Origin: an uncultured Alphaproteobacteria bacterium
GTDB lineage: Bacteria > Pseudomonadota > Alphaproteobacteria > Rs-D84
Assembly: GCA_947367055.1 (NCBI GenBank)
Contig: CANBCI010000002.1
Span: 224,149 to 288,148, forward strand
Direction: 5' to 3'
DNA: 64,000 nt
The translations under genes were made by a program, and so were the position numbers. Positions 17,275 to 25,903 of the stretch are shown here, in pieces (positions within the stretch are counted from its first letter, which is position 1; every line of letters starts with the position of its first letter). The notes beneath the pieces are model-generated. The model was not told the DNA's origin. It did not search any database and worked only from the letters and a program-made list of their open reading frames with translations.

Positions 17275-17302
17275 TTTATAGCATATTTTTACCGCAAATC
17301 AA
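17275..17302 (-). promoter_or_regulatory. Promoter of the ATL gene, leaderless geometry
   Basis: Minus strand: TTGATT (17302-17297), 16 nt, TATAAA (17280-17275), then 7 nt to the ATG. Confidence 0.6.
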
Positions 17303-17322
17303 GCCCATTTAAATAAAAGAAA

Positions 17323-17351
17323 TTGACAAGTTTTGCCTCTGGCTGTATTCT
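17323..17351 (+). promoter_or_regulatory. proS promoter
   Basis: Consensus TTGACA (17323-17328), 17 nt, TATTCT (17346-17351). Confidence 0.75.
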
Positions 17352-17387
17352 TTTGCAGAAAATACTTTTAAACCAAACGAGGATACT

Positions 17388-19148
17388 TTGAAAATAGACA
17401 GTTTATTAGGCAAGCGGTACAAGGAAAAACCCAATGACGCAAAATTAAAAAGTCATGAATTGTTGGTTCGCGGCGGATATATCCGCCCTGTGTCCAGCGG
17501 TATTTTTTCCATATTGATGCCGGGGCTGAAAACACTAAAGAAGATTGAAAACATCGTTCGCAGTGAGATGAATGCCCTTGGCGCACAGGAGGTTGAAATG
17601 CCCCTGGTCCAGCCCAAGGAACTGTGGGAGGAATCCGGCCGTTATGCGGCGATAAATCAGGAATTGGCAAAATTCCGTGACAGAAACGATCGCGGCATGG
17701 TTCTGGCCATGACTCATGAAGAGGCGGCGGTTGCCCTGGCGCGGACAGAGGCCACCAGTTACAAGGATTACCCGTTTTCCATATATCAGTTCGCTAAAAA
17801 ATTCCGTGACGAGGCGCGTCCGCGCGGCGGTCTTATCCGGGTCAAGGAATTTACGATGAAAGATGCCTACTCTTTCCATCGTGATTTGGAAAGCCTGAAC
17901 AAAACATATGCCGAATATGCGCGTGCATACGACCGCATATTTGCACGCGTCGGTGTGCCAGAGGTTATATCAATTCAATCCGACAGTGGTATGATGGGTG
18001 GCAAGGTTTCGCATGAATACATGCTGCTGACGCCGTGCGGCGAAGACACGATTATTACATGCGACGGATGCGATTACCGCGCAAACAAGGAAATTGCCAC
18101 CGCACGCGTCATCGCAAAAAACGCGGATGCGGAAATGCTGCCTTTGGAAAAAGTACACACACCGCACGTAAAGACGATTGAAGATGTCGCAAAATTTTTA
18201 AATGTTGCGGCGCATCAACTGGCCAAGGCAGTTGTCTATAAATCTGAAAAGACGGGCCAAACAATTATCGTAATGGTACGCGGCGACCGCGAGGTTAATG
18301 AAAACAAACTGTCCAAGATATTACAGGAAGTGCCGATGTTCGCCGATGACGAGGCGTTTGAACGCAGCGGTATTGTCCCGGGCTTTGCATCCGGGTATGG
18401 TGCACGGAATGCGCGTGTGTTGGTTGATGAATCACTGCGAAATGAACGTAATCTGGTCGCCGGTGCGAACGAGGCTGATTATCATTTCAAAAACTTTAAC
18501 ATTGAACGCGACCTGCCCGATGCCGAATTTGTTGACGTGTCGTCGGTCCAGGATGGTGATGTGTGCGCACAATGCGGCGCACCGGTAAAAATCAACCGCG
18601 GGATAGAGGTTGGCAACATTTTCCAATTGGGCGATAAATATACTACGCCGATGAAAATGACATACATTGATGAAAACGGCGCATCACAAACGCCTATTAT
18701 GGGTTGCTATGGCATCGGAATCGGCCGCCTGATGGCCAGCGTGATAGAGGCATGCCATGATGATCGCGGCCCGATTTGGCCGGTATCAATCGCGCCGTGG
18801 ACAGTGTCGGTCACATCCATTCACGCCAAGGATGAAACCGTTTCCACCGAAGATGCGGCGCGCACTGCATACCGTGATTTGCAATCGGCCGGAATTGATG
18901 TAATTCTTGACGATCGGGCGACAACCGCGGGTGAAAAATTCGCGGATATCGATTTGTTGGGTGTGCCGTTGCAGTTCGTGGTCAGTCAAAAGACCCTGGC
19001 CGAAGGCAAGGTGGAATGGAAAGTCCGTGCAACCGGCGAAAAGGGCCTGGTTGATTTGGACAAGATAACCGAAATGGCGACCGAATGGATTGCATCCGAA
19101 AACCAGAAATTGATAGAAAGCGCAGATAAAGCAAAGGGGATTTGTTAA
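17388..19148 (+). CDS. proS: Prolyl-tRNA synthetase, bacterial long form with editing domain
   Basis: Charges tRNA-Pro. 586 residues, TTG start placed 5 nt after a GAGGA ribosome site. Class II motifs are present (FRDEARPRGGLIRVKEFTMKDAY; GCYGIGIGRLMASVIEACHD) with the anticodon-binding domain at the C terminus. Between motifs 2 and 3 lies an insertion of about 170 residues (from KTIEDVAKFLNV to RNLVAGAN) that is the INS editing domain clearing mischarged Ala. Many alphaproteobacteria have the short ProS lacking it, so the long form here is worth noting. Two CxxC pairs (CDGCDY, CAQCGA) flank the insertion. Confidence 0.96.
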   Translation: MKIDSLLGKRYKEKPNDAKLKSHELLVRGGYIRPVSSGIFSILMPGLKTLKKIENIVRSEMNALGAQEVEMPLVQPKELWEESGRYAAINQELAKFRDRNDRGMVLAMTHEEAAVALARTEATSYKDYPFSIYQFAKKFRDEARPRGGLIRVKEFTMKDAYSFHRDLESLNKTYAEYARAYDRIFARVGVPEVISIQSDSGMMGGKVSHEYMLLTPCGEDTIITCDGCDYRANKEIATARVIAKNADAEMLPLEKVHTPHVKTIEDVAKFLNVAAHQLAKAVVYKSEKTGQTIIVMVRGDREVNENKLSKILQEVPMFADDEAFERSGIVPGFASGYGARNARVLVDESLRNERNLVAGANEADYHFKNFNIERDLPDAEFVDVSSVQDGDVCAQCGAPVKINRGIEVGNIFQLGDKYTTPMKMTYIDENGASQTPIMGCYGIGIGRLMASVIEACHDDRGPIWPVSIAPWTVSVTSIHAKDETVSTEDAARTAYRDLQSAGIDVILDDRATTAGEKFADIDLLGVPLQFVVSQKTLAEGKVEWKVRATGEKGLVDLDKITEMATEWIASENQKLIESADKAKGIC

Positions 19149-19192
19149 AACCCCTTGCAAAAGGAAACTAAATCTGTATAATGCCAATCACC

Positions 19193-19282
19193 GGAGAAGT
19201 GGCAGAGTGGTCGAATGCGCGCGACTCGAAATCGTGTATACGGGCAACCGTATCAAGGGTTCGAATCCCTTCTTCTCCGCCA
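19193..19282 (+). tRNA. tRNA-Ser (CGA)
   Basis: Complete class II tRNA with long variable arm. Acceptor stem GGAGAAG/CTTCTCC, anticodon CGA at 19227-19229 in loop CTCGAAA, T-loop TTCGAAT, CCA encoded (19280-19282). Confidence 0.97.
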
Positions 19283-19283
19283 G
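19263..19283 (+). repeat. 21-bp direct repeat, copy 1 (3' end of tRNA-Ser)
   Basis: Spans the T-arm, acceptor and CCA of the tRNA plus one base. It is repeated exactly at 19438-19458, 155 bp downstream edge to edge, like the att repeats left by elements that integrate at tRNA 3' ends. Confidence 0.85.
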
Positions 19284-19285
19284 AA

Positions 19286-19312
19286 TAAAATGCCCCCTTG
19301 TGGGGTATTTTT
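19286..19312 (+). terminator. Terminator of tRNA-Ser
   Basis: Stem ATGCCCC / GGGGTAT with loop CTTGT and a run of seven T. Confidence 0.75.
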
Positions 19313-19390
19313 TTATTCTGGCCGAGGAGTGTGGACAAAGCGTTCGCAACAAAGTTGCCGGGGTCGACAAGGAGTAGATTTTGCAAGCAT

Positions 19391-19458
19391 GCGCAGCGAA
19401 ATCGTCACGACTGCCGCGCAGGCGTGTAACGCCGAGAGAATCCCTTCTTCTCCGCCAG
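19391..19458 (+). pseudogene. Decayed tRNA-Ser copy
   Basis: CGAAATCGT of the anticodon arm (about 19397-19405) and the last 21 bases of tRNA-Ser(CGA) recur in order, but the D-arm, acceptor 5' strand and T-loop do not pair. It is a remnant, not a gene. The 19283-19840 stretch otherwise holds two terminators and the next gene's promoter; no credible protein start is seen in it. Confidence 0.55.
19438..19458 (+). repeat. 21-bp direct repeat, copy 2
   Basis: Exact second copy of the tRNA-Ser 3' end; see 19263-19283. Confidence 0.85.
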
Positions 19459-19497
19459 GAATCAGTTATGCTTTGAATATAAAAACATATATCGTTC

Positions 19498-19524
19498 AAA
19501 GCCCCGGGGAACGGGGCTTTTTTC
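19498..19524 (+). terminator. Strong terminator
   Basis: AAAGCCCC / GGGGCTTT stem with short loop and T-run. It terminates whatever transcript covers the tRNA remnant. Confidence 0.8.
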
Positions 19525-19775
19525 ATATAACTCATATTGTCTATAAAAACAAAAGACAAACAGCCAATCATATTTGCCTTCAGTTAGATATGCGTCATAG
19601 GCGTATATCCCATACGGTCTGCACATGCACCGCGTTTATTACATCTATAAACATGTCTGGGCTTTTACCACTAAAACCAATTGTGAATATCTTGGACATG
19701 TTGTCATAATTATGTCTGGAATCAACTGTCAATCGCGGTTGAATCCATGTGATTGCAAGCAGTGCGTGTTTTATG

Positions 19776-19805
19776 TTGACAACGTTTTTTTTTGTTTTAT
19801 TGTAT
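19776..19805 (+). promoter_or_regulatory. Candidate methyltransferase promoter
   Basis: TTGACA (19776-19781), 18 nt, TTGTAT (19800-19805). Confidence 0.5.
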
Positions 19806-19840
19806 CGTTATACATTAATTATTGGCAACAGGTGATCAAT

Positions 19841-20827
19841 ATGACACAGCAAGAATATTTTGATTTGCGGGCAAAAAGATATAATCAATGTTTGTCGGTT
19901 TTTCCAAATGCACGGGCGATGGATGTCCTGCCGTATTTGCATATTCTGGCCAATCGGAACAAGTTGCCGGAAAGCGTTTGTGATACATTTGGCGGCAGTG
20001 GATTTATCACAAATTCTTTGTCAGAAAAATTAAATGCCAAATTCACAATTGCAGATGCCAGTGTCGGTATGATGGATGAATTTAAAGGAAAAGACATTTC
20101 ATTAATGCAGGTAAAACCAGACTTTTCGAACTTTGTTGGAAAATATGACATGATTATTTCGCATGGTGGTTTGCATCACGCGATTGAGTTGGTTGGCAAT
20201 AAAGCCGATCGGATAAAAAGTGACGCATTGCAGGCAAAAATTGTTCGTCAATTGGCAAACAGTGTTAATCCGGGTGGCTTGTTAATTGTTTCCGATATTC
20301 CAAAAGTTCAACCAGGGGGCTTTAATGCCTTGTCGACAGAGTGTGATGGCATAGATGCTCTGATGCGTGATTCATATAAAGACAATATCTATTTTGTATT
20401 GGATGCGTTTGAAACAAAGAATATCAAAAATTTGAATATCAAATTGCATGCCACAATGAATACGCATCATGGGCCGGCCCCTAAATATTTCTTTGATGAA
20501 TACGTGGCCAAGAATATGGCGTTGGGGCATGTGGCATCATATCCTGATTTTAATATGCTGGACCAGGTTGTGCGTGATGCAGGATTAAAATTGGTGTTCA
20601 GAATGAATTTCTGCACGCCGTGGGTGTTTAATAACATAGAGGATGCAGGATGGTTTATGCGGGAAAAATTCTCGATTGGGACACCCACCCAGCGACCAGG
20701 TCAAAAAGCGGATGAAGATATATCAATGCTGATTCAGGTGGCGCATTATCTAGGGATTAACCAAATGCGAGGTAAAATTCTAACAAATTGGGGCGTCACG
20801 TATTCCGCATGGCAACGTTCATTATAA
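19841..20827 (+). CDS. SAM-dependent class I methyltransferase
   Basis: 328 residues. Rossmann motif I VCDTFGGSGFITNSL, a post-I acid (TIADAS), motif IV region YDMIISHGGLHHAIE and post-motif VNPGGLLIVSD support a small-molecule class I methyltransferase. The C-terminal third is unusual and probably binds substrate. ATG 19841 (GGTGAT upstream) is preferred to the far-upstream ATG at 19625, whose extra 72 residues span the promoter. It lies next to the tRNA-Ser repeat, has more A/T-rich codons than its neighbours and no housekeeping partner: signs of acquisition, though not proof. Confidence 0.75.
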   Translation: MTQQEYFDLRAKRYNQCLSVFPNARAMDVLPYLHILANRNKLPESVCDTFGGSGFITNSLSEKLNAKFTIADASVGMMDEFKGKDISLMQVKPDFSNFVGKYDMIISHGGLHHAIELVGNKADRIKSDALQAKIVRQLANSVNPGGLLIVSDIPKVQPGGFNALSTECDGIDALMRDSYKDNIYFVLDAFETKNIKNLNIKLHATMNTHHGPAPKYFFDEYVAKNMALGHVASYPDFNMLDQVVRDAGLKLVFRMNFCTPWVFNNIEDAGWFMREKFSIGTPTQRPGQKADEDISMLIQVAHYLGINQMRGKILTNWGVTYSAWQRSL

Positions 20828-20937
20828 ATTCTGGTATGGGGAAACAAAGTGCTGTCAGCCACTAGGAGTGCCGCGCATACCGTTTCTGTAAAACTGGTCA
20901 AATCGCAAAATTTACAAAAATAAATAAAAATACACTG

Positions 20938-21333
20938 CTATTTCGTGCGATTACGATAAATGTATTTCATTGCATTGAACACCAATACCGCCGGCCCGGC
21001 AGAAAAAGTAACATCTTTGCCCGTACGTGACATATCGTTGCCATTTTCCGCGGTATAGTATGTTTTAAGCCCCTTTTCCGACCGATTGGCATATAGGTGA
21101 AATTCCCGATGCTGATTTTTGTGGCTATAATTGCCGCGTACTTCAAATGTCGCAGAATCAAAACCATACGCACTGTGGTGTGTAAATGTTATACCTTCGC
21201 ATAATTCTTCGCTTTGAATCAGGCGACTAATCGCGATAATCGCCCGCCAATATTGTTGCAATTGCCCATTTTGCTTTATGGGATTATCATGCGTTTCCGG
21301 ATAATATGGCAAAGTATAATTGGCGTTGGGCAT
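20938..21333 (-). CDS. Hypothetical protein
   Basis: 131 residues, soluble, not recognised. It is rich in Tyr, His and Asn (NYTLPYYPETHDNPIKQNGQ, YSHKNQHREFHLYANRSEKG) with a C-terminal AGPAVLVFNAMKYIYRNR. The ATG at 21333 with AAGGAT 8 nt upstream is chosen over a TTG at 21363. It converges on the methyltransferase gene and shares the tRNA-Ser neighbourhood, so it may belong to the same acquired segment. Confidence 0.55.
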   Translation of the reverse strand: MPNANYTLPYYPETHDNPIKQNGQLQQYWRAIIAISRLIQSEELCEGITFTHHSAYGFDSATFEVRGNYSHKNQHREFHLYANRSEKGLKTYYTAENGNDMSRTGKDVTFSAGPAVLVFNAMKYIYRNRTK

Positions 21334-21394
21334 ACTTATGGAATCCTTGTTATGTTTTTCCAATCATAGAAAATCATAAACAATTGTCAATAAA

Positions 21395-22567
21395 TTACAC
21401 TTCAAAATTGTAATTTTTTACCGAACGAACAATTGCATCGACCAATTTATCCTGGTGCGCGCCGGTGCGCAGTAATTTTTCCTCGGTTGCATTTGATAAA
21501 TGCCCCAGTTCCAGCAACGCCCCCGGCACAGTCGAACGCAAAACCGCAAACGGCGCATGACGCACGCCGGGGCCCGGCTGCTGTTCTATCTTGGCGCCAC
21601 GGAATGTTCGCGCACAACCGTTGGCATATTCCTCACTCATTTCCGCAACCGCATGCTGCTGCAATGATGAAAGCGCGAAACGAATATCCTTTTCAAATCC
21701 GGTCCAATCATCCAATCCGATTTTATCAGATGCGTTTTCAGATTCGGCCAGTTTGCGCGCCTCTTCATCCGACGCCTTTTCCGACAGGGTATAAATTGAA
21801 AATCCCTTCATTGCACGGCTGGGGTTCGCGTTTGCATGTAGCGAGAGGAACAAATCCGCCTTGCGCCGTTCGGCAATCGCCGCACGATCAGACAATTTTA
21901 AATATGTATCATCACTGCGTGTCAAATATGTTTTAAACCCGTTTGCATCAAGTTTGGCGCGCAATTTTTTCGCAACGGACAAAACAACATCCTTTTCACG
22001 TGTTCCGCCCTTGCCTATGCAACCGGGATCCTTGCCGCCGTGACCGGCGTCAATTACAACAATATATTTCTTGGCCGGCGCGGCTGACTTTGCGGGCGCC
22101 GCACTTTTTGCCGCGGTTGCCGTACCCGCGGTTGTTGCGGCGGCGTTACCGGCGGTAAAATCCAGAACAAGGCGGTAATCATTATCGCCATTCGGTTCCA
22201 GCATCATAATTTGAGATTTTGGAATTTGCGCAATCGGTTTGTTCAGATTTGCCGTGATTTGCAAACGGTCGCCGACCTGGGCCTGGGAAATGGATTTGAC
22301 CAATGTTCCCGACGCCAGTTTTGGCGTCAAAGATGTATTTGCCGCCGTGTTTGCAATATTTATAACCAATTGATTTGCAGGATAAGACAATGTGTACGAC
22401 GGCCGCGCCGCCATTTCAATAACAAGGCGTGTTTTGTTCCCCGGTTGCACACCCGTGCGCAATGATTTCAACGAATTGCGCGCCGCAAAGGCCATACGCG
22501 GCAACATAATCGTCGCCGCAAAACCAAATCCGGTCAGTTTCAAAAGCGTTCGTCTTGATACCTTCAT
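21395..22567 (-). CDS. amiC: N-acetylmuramoyl-L-alanine amidase, Tat-exported (AmiC-like)
   Basis: 390 residues. Cleaves the amide between MurNAc and the stem peptide during daughter-cell separation. A twin-arginine signal SRRTLLKLTGFGFA at the N terminus is followed by an AMIN domain (about 45-140), an Ala/Pro linker, and an Amidase_3 domain with zinc ligands in IDAGHGGKDPG, the second Glu in REKDVVLSVAKKL, SLHANA, and LELGHLSN. The ATG at 22567 lies 9 nt after a TATAAT box with no ribosome site, so the mRNA is probably leaderless; a TTG at 22576 would touch the -10 box. Confidence 0.93.
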   Translation of the reverse strand: MKVSRRTLLKLTGFGFAATIMLPRMAFAARNSLKSLRTGVQPGNKTRLVIEMAARPSYTLSYPANQLVINIANTAANTSLTPKLASGTLVKSISQAQVGDRLQITANLNKPIAQIPKSQIMMLEPNGDNDYRLVLDFTAGNAAATTAGTATAAKSAAPAKSAAPAKKYIVVIDAGHGGKDPGCIGKGGTREKDVVLSVAKKLRAKLDANGFKTYLTRSDDTYLKLSDRAAIAERRKADLFLSLHANANPSRAMKGFSIYTLSEKASDEEARKLAESENASDKIGLDDWTGFEKDIRFALSSLQQHAVAEMSEEYANGCARTFRGAKIEQQPGPGVRHAPFAVLRSTVPGALLELGHLSNATEEKLLRTGAHQDKLVDAIVRSVKNYNFEV

Positions 22568-22576
22568 TTCATGCAA

Positions 22577-22605
22577 ATTATATCAAATTTTCCCTAGCCA
22601 TTCAA
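22577..22605 (-). promoter_or_regulatory. amiC promoter, leaderless geometry
   Basis: Minus strand: TTGAAT (22605-22600), 17 nt, perfect TATAAT (22582-22577), 9 nt to ATG. Confidence 0.75.
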
Positions 22606-22613
22606 GCGATAAC

Positions 22614-22637
22614 AAAAATCCCCCAAACGGGGGGATT
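22614..22637 (-). terminator. Terminator of the 22643 gene
   Basis: ATCCCCC / GGGGGAT stem followed on the minus strand by a T-run. Confidence 0.8.
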
Positions 22638-22642
22638 GGTTT

Positions 22643-23893
22643 TTATTTGCTGATGCAATTGGCGAAACTTTGCGCCACCTGGGATGTTTCCTGTTGCGTC
22701 ATGGTGGCCACCGGAATGATATAACACCGCGCACTGTCGCGCACAATGAACACTTTGGTTCCGCGCTTGTATGCCGTCTGCATGTTATCCATCTGGGCGC
22801 TGGTTAAAAACGCATTCTGCGTAGTTGAAGGATTACTTAACGCCGCCTGAACCATTTGGTAGGCACTGTTGTAATCCCATAATTCAGAACGTGATGTAAC
22901 CTCCATCCAAATGGACCAGTTTTCATACGGATTTTCAATCTGCGGGGCATCGGTACCCGGGAACGCAACACCAACCGCCAAGGCCGCCGCGGTCTGCAGT
23001 GCCGTCGGCTGTGACGCGGATGCGTCGGATGTGTGCGAAACCGTATTTAACTGCAGATTGTCACCGCAGGCCAAATTCATGCGATTTGTATAGCTGGCCA
23101 AAACGGCGTCAACCGCATTTTGCCAATCTTCGCCCTTTTTGTTTAAATCCAGGCTGACTATCTTTTCGGCCCAGCCCCAGATGTTTGCACCGACATTTCC
23201 GGCGTTGGCAAATCGTGTCACCATTTCCGCACTGCCCCCCGGAACACCCGCGCCACAATAATCAGTTAATTGCGAGGTCAGCATGCTGGATGTTTCATTG
23301 CCATACGCCAATGCAACCGAATGGCATGACATGGCTGCCTCTAATTCCTGGCGGCGTTGCAGGCATAAATCAGAATGGGATTTTGACAATTGTGTCGCCA
23401 TGTTGGACATTGACAGATATGACATCAATTCCTGCTGAACATAAGACGGACACAGGCGCGCCGCCGTATTCATGCCGCCGGCGGAATTTCGCGTATTTGT
23501 TGCATACTGTGGCAACAAAACACTGGTATCCTTTTGCAGGCACAGCAATGCATAATTGTATAATTCGCTTTCTGTTGCGTATTGGCACCGGCCGGAACGC
23601 TGGCCCGGGACGACGGTAACATCACCGCAATAATCCGACAGGCACTTGTATATTTTTTCACGACATGCGGTATCAACATCAGGCTGGGTCACCATGTAAT
23701 ATGTGTTCCGCTGATTTTGTATGTACGCATTGGCCAATCCCTGGCTGCCGCGTTGCCCATTTGTGCTGGGCGTGTACACGGAAACACCACGCGACGCGTC
23801 CGCCGCACCGACGGTCCCGGCAGACACCGCAATCGCGTCCGCCCCCAGCAAACACAGGCCAAACGCCCCAAATATCATGAGTTTATTTTTCAT
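22643..23893 (-). CDS. Secreted Cys-containing protein, related to 8142 protein
   Basis: 416 residues. Signal peptide about 1-22 (MKNKLMIFGAFGLCLLGADAIA), then a short Gly/Ser-rich stretch and a helical domain with paired Cys: CREKIYKCLSDYCGD, CQYATESELYNYALLCLQKD, LCLQRRQELEAAMSC, YCGAG. The first block parallels CREAYATCMDQFC in the 8142 protein, with equal Cys spacing at the start. Located between amiC and prfB with its own terminator. Periplasmic or surface location is expected; function unknown. Confidence 0.7.
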   Translation of the reverse strand: MKNKLMIFGAFGLCLLGADAIAVSAGTVGAADASRGVSVYTPSTNGQRGSQGLANAYIQNQRNTYYMVTQPDVDTACREKIYKCLSDYCGDVTVVPGQRSGRCQYATESELYNYALLCLQKDTSVLLPQYATNTRNSAGGMNTAARLCPSYVQQELMSYLSMSNMATQLSKSHSDLCLQRRQELEAAMSCHSVALAYGNETSSMLTSQLTDYCGAGVPGGSAEMVTRFANAGNVGANIWGWAEKIVSLDLNKKGEDWQNAVDAVLASYTNRMNLACGDNLQLNTVSHTSDASASQPTALQTAAALAVGVAFPGTDAPQIENPYENWSIWMEVTSRSELWDYNSAYQMVQAALSNPSTTQNAFLTSAQMDNMQTAYKRGTKVFIVRDSARCYIIPVATMTQQETSQVAQSFANCISK

Positions 23894-23958
23894 TCAAATC
23901 CCTCTCGTTATAAAAATTTTATCATATTGCGCAGAAAAAGGCAAACATTCATTTAAGG

Positions 23959-23964
23959 TATAAT
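23959..23964 (+). promoter_or_regulatory. -10 box of prfB
   Basis: Perfect TATAAT; no convincing -35 at 16-18 nt (AAAAGG), so only the -10 is claimed. Confidence 0.4.
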
Positions 23965-24002
23965 CGCACAAAACGGTTGATTTGAATTAATAAATTGATA
24001 AT

Positions 24003-25083
24003 ATGCCGATTATGATTATTGCAAACGAAATTTTTAACCAGATTTCAGACGACATTTCCGCCGTCAGGGGGTTTCTTTGACCCGGAAAAACTGGAATCGG
24101 AAATCGCAAAATTAAATGAACAGGCCGCCGACCCGAATTTATGGTCAAATCCCGATGCGGCACGGTCATTATTACAGAAAAAATCCGCACACGAAAAGTC
24201 ACTGGCCGAATTGCGCGCATTGGAATCTGACTTTGACACGTTGCGCGAATTGTATGCAATTGCGCCGGATGACCCGGATGTAGTTGCAGGGATTGAAAAA
24301 TTGCTTGACGCCGCCCATCGCGCAAAATTCATAACCCTGTTTTCCGACCCGGCCGACAATAACGGCGCATTTTTGTTTATCCAGGCGGGCGCCGGCGGGA
24401 CCGAGGCCCAGGACTGGGCCCAGATGATGTCGCGCATGTATGCGCGTTGGGCCGAACGGCATGGCTTCTCGTGCGAGGTTATCGAAGAACACGAGGGCGA
24501 CACCGCCGGAATCAAAAATATAACTTACCGCATATCGGGCGACCGTGCGTACGGCTGGCTAAAGAATGAAATCGGGGTACATCGGCTGGTTCGCATATCG
24601 CCGTTTAATGCAAATGGCAAGCGTCAGACCAGTTTCGCATCGGTTGACGTATGGCCCGACATTGACGATTCGATAGAAATTGAAATAAACGACAAAGACC
24701 TGCGCATAGACACATACCGCGCATCGGGGGCCGGCGGCCAGCATGTTAATAAAACTGACAGTGCGGTGCGCATAACCCACCTGCCGACAAATACGGTTGT
24801 CACATGTCAAAATGAACGCAGCCAGATTCAGAACAAGGAAATGGCGATGAAAATGCTGCGCAGCAAATTGTATGAACTGGAAATGCAAAAGCGGGCCGAG
24901 GCGGAAGACGCCGCCAAAGCCGCCCAAAAGAAAATCGAATGGGGCAGCCAGATTAGAAACTATGTTCTGTATCCGTATCAGTTGGTAAAAGATGTCCGCA
25001 CCGGGGTTGAAAAAACCGACTCAAACGCGGTCCTGGACGGTGACTTGGATGATTATATGCTGGCTGCGCTACAACGCGGATAA
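24003..25083 (+). CDS. prfB: Peptide chain release factor 2 (programmed +1 frameshift)
   Basis: RF2 ends translation at UGA and UAA. The zero frame runs from ATG 24003 (or the in-frame ATG 24012) for 25 codons to an in-frame TGA at 24078-24080; reading resumes +1 at GAC 24079, giving 359 residues, close to the usual 365. Domain marks: the SPF stop-codon tripeptide (RISPFNANGKRQTSF) and the catalytic GGQ (GAGGQHVNKTDSAVR). RF2 thereby controls its own synthesis: low RF2 favours the shift. A simple ORF call starting at TTG 24019 would miss the true N terminus. Confidence 0.95.
24066..24081 (+). promoter_or_regulatory. prfB frameshift site
   Basis: AGGGGG (24066-24071) is the internal Shine-Dalgarno, followed by TTT CTT TGA C, the classic slippery CUU-UGA-C arrangement with conserved spacing. 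Confidence 0.95.
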
Positions 25084-25134
25084 AAATAAAAGCATCTTGC
25101 ATTTTATTCACAAATATTTATAATGGCTTTCATC

Positions 25135-25211
25135 GCACCCGTGGCTCAACTGGATAGAGCATCGCCCTCCGAAGGCGGGGATTGCGCGTTCGAATCGCGC
25201 CGGGTGCACCA
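25135..25211 (+). tRNA. tRNA-Arg (CCG)
   Basis: Acceptor GCACCCG/CGGGTGC, anticodon CCG at 25169-25171, T-loop TTCGAAT, CCA encoded. Confidence 0.97.
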
Positions 25212-25220
25212 GAAATTATG

Positions 25221-25247
25221 CCGCCGCATCGCCGGCGGTTTAATTTA
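25221..25247 (+). terminator. Terminator of tRNA-Arg
   Basis: CCGCCG / CGGCGG stem then a broken T-run. Confidence 0.55.
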
Positions 25248-25371
25248 TGCATGTGCGCCCCGCGATTTGAACGCGCAGCCTAACCGCATTTTGATAAATA
25301 CACCTTGTAATATATTCCTATTTTTTATATAACTATCTTGGCTCATGTCTTTTTAGGGAGGGGAATCACTC

Positions 25372-25833
25372 ATGAAAAAATCGGTAATTTTAATATGTGG
25401 TGCATTGTGCGCCTGCAACAGTGCATATGTAAAAGACAACACAATGGTGCCGGGCAGCATCGTGTTCGCAGACCGTGGCGGATACGGCATGAAACGTAGC
25501 ATAAAAGAGCAATTGGAAAACCACGGATACAAGGTTATTGTTGGCACGGCGAAATCCGTACGCGATTTGGAAAGCAGTGAAACACTGGAATCAATGAATT
25601 TGGATTCGATACAAATCCCAGATAATGCGCGCTATGTTGTGAAAGTGTCCGAACGACAGGAAAAATTCCAATCCTTCTTTTGTCCGTTCAGCGGATTTTG
25701 GTGGTGGAATTTTAATGTATCAATTGCAGATCAAAAAACCGGCGAAGAACTGCTGGCTTGGCGCGGGCGCGGATGTGCCAACGGCGAATTACGCAAGTTA
25801 AACGATGTGCTGGGCAAGTTGAAAGCATATTAA
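25372..25833 (+). CDS. Putative lipoprotein, unknown
   Basis: 153 residues. The N terminus MKKSVILICGALCACNS fits a lipoprotein signal with C15 as the lipidated residue (ALCA-C), though the lipobox is not canonical. The mature part holds GSIVFADRGGYGMKRSIKEQL and an aromatic FCPFSGFWWWNFNVSI segment, like small outer-membrane lipoproteins that have a beta-sandwich. Ribosome site AGGGAGGGG. Own terminator at 25841. A possible promoter TTGTAA-17-TATAAC lies just upstream. Confidence 0.65.
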   Translation: MKKSVILICGALCACNSAYVKDNTMVPGSIVFADRGGYGMKRSIKEQLENHGYKVIVGTAKSVRDLESSETLESMNLDSIQIPDNARYVVKVSERQEKFQSFFCPFSGFWWWNFNVSIADQKTGEELLAWRGRGCANGELRKLNDVLGKLKAY

Positions 25834-25840
25834 AACATCG

Positions 25841-25862
25841 GCCGCGGTTACCGCGGCATTTT
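25841..25862 (+). terminator. Terminator of lipoprotein gene
   Basis: Perfect 7-bp GCCGCGG / CCGCGGC stem with loop TTA and a T-run. Confidence 0.8.
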
Positions 25863-25868
25863 AAATGC

Positions 25869-25897
25869 TTGAAAAAATATGGCGATTGATGTATAAT
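25869..25897 (+). promoter_or_regulatory. Promoter of the 26134 leader transcript
   Basis: TTGAAA (25869-25874), 17 nt, perfect TATAAT (25892-25897). Confidence 0.75.
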
Positions 25898-25903
25898 GTA
25901 ACA

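Noticed and set aside
19625..19840. N-terminal extension of the methyltransferase
   Set aside because: Covers the candidate promoter and gives a Cys/Tyr-rich stretch unlike the family.
24019..25083. RF2 starting at TTG 24019 in a single frame
   Set aside because: The conserved frameshift signal and the zero-frame ATG at 24003 give the normal RF2 length; the residues before DPEK in that frame do not match RF2.
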